Assembly: GCA_964441755.1 (NCBI GenBank)
Contig: CAYTVG010000046.1
Span: forward strand, 1 to 9,050
Origin: JAUMBM01 sp964441755
Lineage (GTDB): Bacteria; Bacteroidota; Bacteroidia; Chitinophagales; Saprospiraceae
DNA length: 9,050 nucleotides
Reading direction: 5' to 3'
Position 1 is the stretch's first letter. Each line of letters begins with the position of its first letter. Under the pieces are notes generated by a model that saw only the letters and a list, made by a program, of their open reading frames with translations, was not told where the DNA came from and did not search any database. Below are positions 5,720-9,050 of this stretch, piece after piece. A program made the position numbers and the translations under genes.

Positions 5720-7153
5720 TCAGGGCGTACGCACCAGGCGGAAGCCGACAACAGCATCCCGATCCCCGGCGGCAACATGGCCCCGATACGCAACGCGACA
5801 AAGCATCGGGTCGATTACCCATGACCCGCCCCGATAAATGCGAAGCGTGCCGTTTGAAGCACCTTTGGGGGCCATTTGTGCTGCAGCGGAATAATCACCG
5901 TACCAATCCTGACACCACTCCCACACATTACCACTCATATCGTACAAGCCGAGCTCGTTGGGCAACTTCCGGCCCACAGGCTGCGTTTTGTTGGCCGAAT
6001 TGCCGTAGTACCAGCCAACATCGTTGAGATTATGGCTGCCGGCAAACTGATAGCCCCGGCTTTTTACCCCTCCCCGGGCCGCAAACTCCCACTCCGCTTC
6101 TGTTGGCAGGCGATACTGCTGCCCCGTGCGGGCGTTGAGTCGCTGCAAAAAGGTTTGTATATCGTGCCAACTCACATTTTCTACCGGGCATTCGTCGCAG
6201 CCCTGAAAATGGGAAGGATTGCTGCCCATCACCGCACGCCATTGCGCCTGTGTGAGCTCGTACTTACCAATGTAATAGCTGTCGAGCTTTACGCTGTGGG
6301 CCGGTTTTTCATCGGACAGGCAGCCCTGCTGCTCAGACGTGCAACCCATATCGAAGCTGCCGCCCGTCACCAGGACCATGGTGCCTGCCAAAGCATCTGT
6401 ATAGGAGTCCTGTACTGGCGGTGGCGGGGGAACCACAACGGGCGGCCGGTACTCTGCGACGGTCTCAACAGCAGGCGCAACAGCCTGCCGGGGAAATCTT
6501 TCCTGTGCATTTTGCCAGCCTTTGCCAAAAGCAGCCAGGCGCTGCGCCTGCGGGGGATGGGAAAAAGAACCTTCCACAGACACATCGCTCCCGAGCAGCG
6601 CCTGCCGGGCAATGGTCAGGTTGGGAGCTCCCAGCATATACAGCAGGTAGCCTGCTGTCTCGTCGGCCTCGAGCTCCAGCTCAACTGCTGATTTGTCGGG
6701 ATTGGGGTTTGTCAGGTGGCTGCGCAGGTGATGCGCCACTTCATGGGCAAGTACGTGCAACACACGCCAGTCACCGACAGCAGGCATGTCTGCGTTGGTA
6801 AACCGCAATCCTTTGACCCGCATCAGGTAGGCAGGTTCGTATAAAATATAGGGTCTGCCCCGATCGTCCACCGTAGCCAGACAACCCTGCACCGAAGGAC
6901 ATGGCCGAATAATGTACGAGCTCTCAAAACCAACCACTTTGACAATTCGGTTGACCAGTTCTGTCACCTGCGTATCCGGCGTATAGGTGCTGTTTTTACA
7001 CGCTTCATCCCCGGCCTGGTTGCCGTAAAAATCCTGTGGCTGGGCGTAGGAAGCCAATGGCAGCCACGTGGCCATATACAACCCCAATAGGAAGAAATTT
7101 TTGTGCCTCTCTTTGCTGAAAAACATACCCGGTTGATTTTGGTGATGATACAT
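5720..7153 (-). CDS. Secreted M48-like metallopeptidase fused to FGE-sulfatase/SUMF1-like domain (copy 2)
   Basis: The product has 477 residues. The signal peptide is KERHKNFFLLGLYMATWLPLA with probable cleavage near SYAQ (35-38). The ATG at 7126 (MFFSKERHK) gives a more standard signal length than the one at 7153. The peptidase domain (about 40-222) has the zinc motif HEVAH (137-141) and a downstream E-L-E-A-D (160-164), whose first Glu fits the third ligand of M48-type gluzincins. Cys residues at 52, 85 and 91 may be bridged. A linker with five consecutive prolines (242-246) leads to an FGE-sulfatase domain (about 256-477): GGSFDMGC, KYELTQAQWRAVMG, PVENVSW, YRLPTEAEWEFAARGG, LGLYDMSGNVWEWCQDWYG, RGGSW and GFRLVRTP at the very end. 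The first catalytic cysteine of true FGE is Ile447, and only the second (Cys452) remains. The domain therefore probably binds rather than oxidises. The gene is a paralogue of the one at 7249-8625 and lies 95 bp downstream of it, probably co-transcribed. Confidence 0.9.
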   Translation of the reverse strand: MYHHQNQPGMFFSKERHKNFFLLGLYMATWLPLASYAQPQDFYGNQAGDEACKNSTYTPDTQVTELVNRIVKVVGFESSYIIRPCPSVQGCLATVDDRGRPYILYEPAYLMRVKGLRFTNADMPAVGDWRVLHVLAHEVAHHLRSHLTNPNPDKSAVELELEADETAGYLLYMLGAPNLTIARQALLGSDVSVEGSFSHPPQAQRLAAFGKGWQNAQERFPRQAVAPAVETVAEYRPPVVVPPPPPVQDSYTDALAGTMVLVTGGSFDMGCTSEQQGCLSDEKPAHSVKLDSYYIGKYELTQAQWRAVMGSNPSHFQGCDECPVENVSWHDIQTFLQRLNARTGQQYRLPTEAEWEFAARGGVKSRGYQFAGSHNLNDVGWYYGNSANKTQPVGRKLPNELGLYDMSGNVWEWCQDWYGDYSAAAQMAPKGASNGTLRIYRGGSWVIDPMLCRVAYRGHVAAGDRDAVVGFRLVRTP

Positions 7154-7171
7154 GCTGTTATGTGCGCTGCG

Positions 7172-7199
7172 GCAGGGAGCAGCTGCCCCCTGCTTTTTT
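7172..7199 (+). terminator. Strong hairpin plus T6 tract, plus-strand orientation, in the gap between the paralogues
   Basis: GCAGGG (7172-7177) pairs with CCCTGC (7188-7193), with a further GC/GC pair around an AGCT loop, and six T residues follow (7194-7199). Read on the plus strand this has the form of an intrinsic terminator, although no plus-strand gene precedes it. On the minus strand it is a hairpin in the leader of the second peptidase gene, 18 bp before its ATG. It could stop antisense transcription or shape the leader. Confidence 0.4.
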
Positions 7200-7236
7200 G
7201 CCTGCTGTTGCGCCCCCTGCGGAGCTTTTTTTCCAT

Positions 7237-7255
7237 AAAAAAATGCCCCTAGGGC
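7237..7255 (-). terminator. Short stem plus T7 overlapping the stop codon of the first metallopeptidase gene
   Basis: On the minus strand GCCC-TAG-GGGC, where TAG is the stop codon, is followed by A and seven T residues. The stem has only four base pairs, so termination would be weak or partial. Partial read-through would let the downstream paralogue be expressed at a lower level from the same promoter. Confidence 0.35.
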
Positions 7256-8625
7256 GTCCTGGCGAGGCGCAAGCCGAGAACGTTGTAGCGGCCGACTGCT
7301 TCCACCCCGCCGCGATAAGCGACGCGACAGCGCTGCGGAACGCGGTCCCAGGAGCCGCCGCGATCGACGCGGCCGGAGCCGTTGGCAGGCCCGCGCGGAT
7401 TGGTCTGTGCCGAAGGCGTATAGACGCCGTACCAGTCATGGCACCACTCCCACACATTGCCGCTCATATCGTACAGCCCAAGCTCATTGGGACGCTTCTG
7501 GCCTACCGGATGGGTTTTGCCGCCGGCATTCCCCTCGTACCAGGCAACATCTCCGAGATTACTGCCCCCTGCATACTGATATCCCAGGCTGTTATTGCCC
7601 CCCCGGGCCGCAAACTCCCACTCAGCCTCCGTCGGCAGCCGGTAGTTGCGGCCTGTGCGCTCATTCAGCCGGCGGATGAAGTCCTGCACATCCTCCCAGC
7701 TGACACTCTCCACCGGGCACTGATCACAGCCTTGAAAAAAGGACGGATTATTGCCCATCACCGCCTGCCACTGTGCCTGCGTCACCTCGTACCGGCCGAT
7801 GTAGTAACTGTTTACAGTTACCTGATGGACAGGCTTTTCATCGGGGAAGCACCCTTGCTGCTCCGGCGTGCAGCCCATGTCAAAGCTGCCGCCCTGCACA
7901 AGGACGAAGGTGCCGGTAAGCTCCTCGAGCTCAGCGGCAGGAATATTGGAAGATGATCCGGGAGCCGGATCCTGCGATGGTTGAACCTTGTCGGGCGTAT
8001 CTATTCTGGGGAACCTATTCTCTGCTTTTTCCCAGCCCGTCCGAAACGAAGCCAATCGCTGCGACCGCGGCGGATGGCTATATGAACCACTTTCCGGCAC
8101 TTCCGGACCTTCCAGTGCCCGCTGTGCCACAGCCAGATTGGGCGCTCCCAGCAAGTACAATATGTATCCGGCAGTTTCATCAGCCTCCAGCTCAAGATCC
8201 CGCTGCGTATTGTCAGGATGCGGATTCGTCAGGTGGTTGCGAAGGTGATGGGCTACTTCATGTGCCAATACGTGCAGTACATTCCAGTCATTGGCCGTTG
8301 GCATCTGCGCCTGCGTAAACCCGAGTCCTTTGACCCTGGTCAAAAAATTGGGGTTGTACAGAATGTAGGGCCTGCCGCTTTTATCCACAATCGCCAGACA
8401 GTTGTCTATGGAAGGACAGGGCTGGAGAATATATGAATTTTTAAAACCACTGGCTGCCTCTACAATCCTGTTGACCAGGTGTTCAACCTGCTGATCAGGC
8501 ATATAGGACAAATTCCTGCACATATCCTGACCAACCTGACCACCGTAAAAATCACGCTGTTGTGAATAAGCAATAGTCGTAAACAACCAAAACGGCAGTA
8601 GCCAAACAAAGAATCTTTGGCGCAT
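7249..8625 (-). CDS. Secreted M48-like metallopeptidase fused to FGE-sulfatase/SUMF1-like domain (copy 1)
   Basis: The product has 458 residues. The signal peptide MRQRFFVWLLPFWLFTTIAYSQ is cleaved probably after residue 20 or 22. The mature protein starts QRDFYGGQVGQ, like copy 2 (PQDFYGNQAGD). The peptidase domain (about 25-207) has HEVAH (122-126) and E-L-E-A-D (145-149), so a complete zinc site is predicted, with Glu123 as the catalytic base. Cys36, Cys70 and Cys76 match copy 2. After a Pro/Ser linker, the FGE-sulfatase domain (about 237-458) shows GGSFDMGC, RYEVTQAQWQAVMG, GCDQCPVESVSW, YRLPTEAEWEFAARGG, LGLYDMSGNVWEWCHDWYG, RGGSW (422-426) and GLRLARTP. The first FGE cysteine is Arg428; Cys433 is kept. 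By eye, about two thirds of the peptidase residues match copy 2, while the linkers are unrelated. It is first in the minus-strand cluster, has its own candidate promoter, and the leader carries a perfect palindrome. Confidence 0.92.
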   Translation of the reverse strand: MRQRFFVWLLPFWLFTTIAYSQQRDFYGGQVGQDMCRNLSYMPDQQVEHLVNRIVEAASGFKNSYILQPCPSIDNCLAIVDKSGRPYILYNPNFLTRVKGLGFTQAQMPTANDWNVLHVLAHEVAHHLRNHLTNPHPDNTQRDLELEADETAGYILYLLGAPNLAVAQRALEGPEVPESGSYSHPPRSQRLASFRTGWEKAENRFPRIDTPDKVQPSQDPAPGSSSNIPAAELEELTGTFVLVQGGSFDMGCTPEQQGCFPDEKPVHQVTVNSYYIGRYEVTQAQWQAVMGNNPSFFQGCDQCPVESVSWEDVQDFIRRLNERTGRNYRLPTEAEWEFAARGGNNSLGYQYAGGSNLGDVAWYEGNAGGKTHPVGQKRPNELGLYDMSGNVWEWCHDWYGVYTPSAQTNPRGPANGSGRVDRGGSWDRVPQRCRVAYRGGVEAVGRYNVLGLRLARTP

Positions 8626-8653
8626 AGGTAATTATTTATCAGTAAGGTTAAAG

Positions 8654-8677
8654 TTGACGGCTGTCAATTATTGACAG
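8654..8677. promoter_or_regulatory. Three-half-site operator-like palindrome in the metallopeptidase leader
   Basis: CTGTCAATTATTGACAG (8661-8677) is a perfect 17-bp palindrome around one central base. A further TTGAC at 8654-8658 pairs with the same GTCAA at 8663-8667, giving alternate dyads. The site begins two bases downstream of the TATATTTG element on the minus strand, where transcription would start, and 29 bp before the ATG. That is a classical repressor position. The regulator is not in the window. Confidence 0.55.
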
Positions 8678-8679
8678 AC

Positions 8680-8687
8680 CAAATATA
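8680..8687 (-). promoter_or_regulatory. Candidate -7 element for the metallopeptidase gene
   Basis: On the minus strand the octamer is TATATTTG, an exact TAnnTTTG match, 54 bp upstream of the ATG. The -33 region has TGG instead of TTG at about 19-20 bp spacing. The close palindrome makes it the best-supported promoter in the window. Confidence 0.45.
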
Positions 8688-8750
8688 GATTTTTTTCAAT
8701 TTACATCCACTTTTCTGTGTGATAATTCATTTCCGGGCAATATATTATGC

Positions 8751-8816
8751 GGTGGTCGGCAACCGTTGGACAGGAGTAAGAAATCAAGATTGGTTGTCTA
8801 ATTTTTTCTGACCACC
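8751..8816. repeat. Two-part inverted repeat upstream of the peptidase promoter
   Basis: GGTGGTC (8751-8757) is complementary to GACCACC (8810-8816). Just inside, CAACC (8760-8764) is complementary to GGTTG (8792-8796). The arms could form a stem with an internal bulge over about 66 bp. It lies between the peptidase promoter region and the repeat array that begins at 8830. No function is evident. Confidence 0.35.
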
Positions 8817-8829
8817 TCAGTTTCCCGGA

Positions 8830-9050
8830 GTCCCGTAGGGACGTGAGGTGGGTAGAAAACACCGGGGCCGGTGTTTTCCGGAGTCCCGTAGGGACGCGAT
8901 GTAGGTAGAAAACACCAAAGCAGGTGTTTTCCAGAGTCCCGTAGGGACGGAATGTGGGTAGACCCGTAGGGACGCGATGTGGGTAGTCCCGTAGAGACGC
9001 GATGTAGGTAGAAAACACCGGGGCCGGTGTTTTCCAGAGTCCCGTAGGGA
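8830..9050 (+). repeat. 53-bp tandem repeat array with dual hairpins, right side (runs off the window)
   Basis: GTCCCGTAGGGAC cores begin at 8830, 8883, 8936, about 8961 (truncated), 8986 (one base changed) and 9039. The long period is 53 bp. The two units around 8936-8985 are short, about 25 bp, and lack the second half. Each long unit has two potential hairpins: GTCCC/GGGAC, and GAAAACACC paired with GGTGTTTTC (8855-8878, 8908-8931, 9011-9034). In the middle unit the loop bases change but the nine-base-pair stem stays perfect. A minus-strand frame across this array (HRVPTGL-type peptides) is a repeat by-product. Confidence 0.9.

Noticed and set aside
5876..6691. Long plus-strand frame opposite the second metallopeptidase gene
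   Set aside because: It is an antisense shadow of the GC-rich coding strand. The minus-strand frame carries the full peptidase and FGE-like motifs.
5720..7153. Functional formylglycine-generating enzyme (sulfatase activator)
   Set aside because: The first catalytic cysteine is replaced in both paralogues, no sulfatase gene is present, and the domain is fused to a peptidase.
7162..7956. Long plus-strand frame opposite the first metallopeptidase gene
   Set aside because: The same reasoning applies: it mirrors the conserved FGE-like coding sequence and has no motif of its own.
8701..9018. Minus-strand frame of 105 codons as a gene
   Set aside because: It is a translation of the 53-bp repeat array, reading repeated HRVPTGL-type peptides, with a short unrelated C-terminal end.
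8830..9050. CRISPR array
   Set aside because: The period is regular, but the stretches between cores are themselves repeated rather than unique spacers, and units vary between 53 and 25 bp. No cas gene is present.

Overview
The window looks like a chromosomal segment from a Bacteroidota bacterium, most likely the Saprospiria/Chitinophagia side of the phylum. This is inferred from several things: a Bacteroidota-type SRPBCC protein, signal-peptide-bearing proteases fused to DUF4384-like and FGE-sulfatase (SUMF1-like) domains, TAnnTTTG-type promoter elements, few clear Shine-Dalgarno sites, and hairpin-forming intergenic repeats built on GTCCCGTAGGGAC. No rRNA, tRNA, CRISPR array, transposase or phage gene is visible.

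Layout. Positions 1-340 hold intergenic repeats: a 53-bp-type family in both orientations, then a 45-bp tandem repeat. Positions 360-648 are non-coding, with nested inverted repeats and a possible promoter. A plus-strand gene of unknown function (649-1401) is followed by about 400 bp with no convincing gene. A small minus-strand lipoprotein (1816-2223) comes next. A two-gene plus-strand unit follows, coding for a DUF3703 protein and a VanZ-like membrane protein with overlapping ATGA stop/start (2537-3276). It ends at a strong palindrome (3301-3322) shared with the convergent minus-strand genes.

From 3325 to 8625 every gene is on the minus strand. In transcription order these are two tandem paralogues, each a secreted zinc-metallopeptidase fused to an FGE-sulfatase/C-type-lectin-fold domain (8625-7249, then 7153-5720); a cytosolic SRPBCC protein (5464-4961); and a secreted papain-like cysteine protease with a DUF4384-like C-terminal region (4755-3325). 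The upstream peptidase gene has a TATATTTG element and a perfect 17-bp palindrome in its leader. Beyond it the window ends in a second array of the 53-bp repeat (8830-9050).

How the genes may work together. The three protease genes all carry export signals and a likely ligand- or partner-binding second module, so they read as a secreted or periplasmic proteolysis set. Their substrates cannot be read from the sequence. The two FGE-like domains lack the first of the two catalytic cysteines of true formylglycine-generating enzyme, so a binding role is likelier than sulfatase activation. Their C-terminal ends have the shape of diversity-generating-retroelement variable regions, but no reverse transcriptase or template repeat lies in the window, and silent differences between the two copies argue against recent copying from one template.
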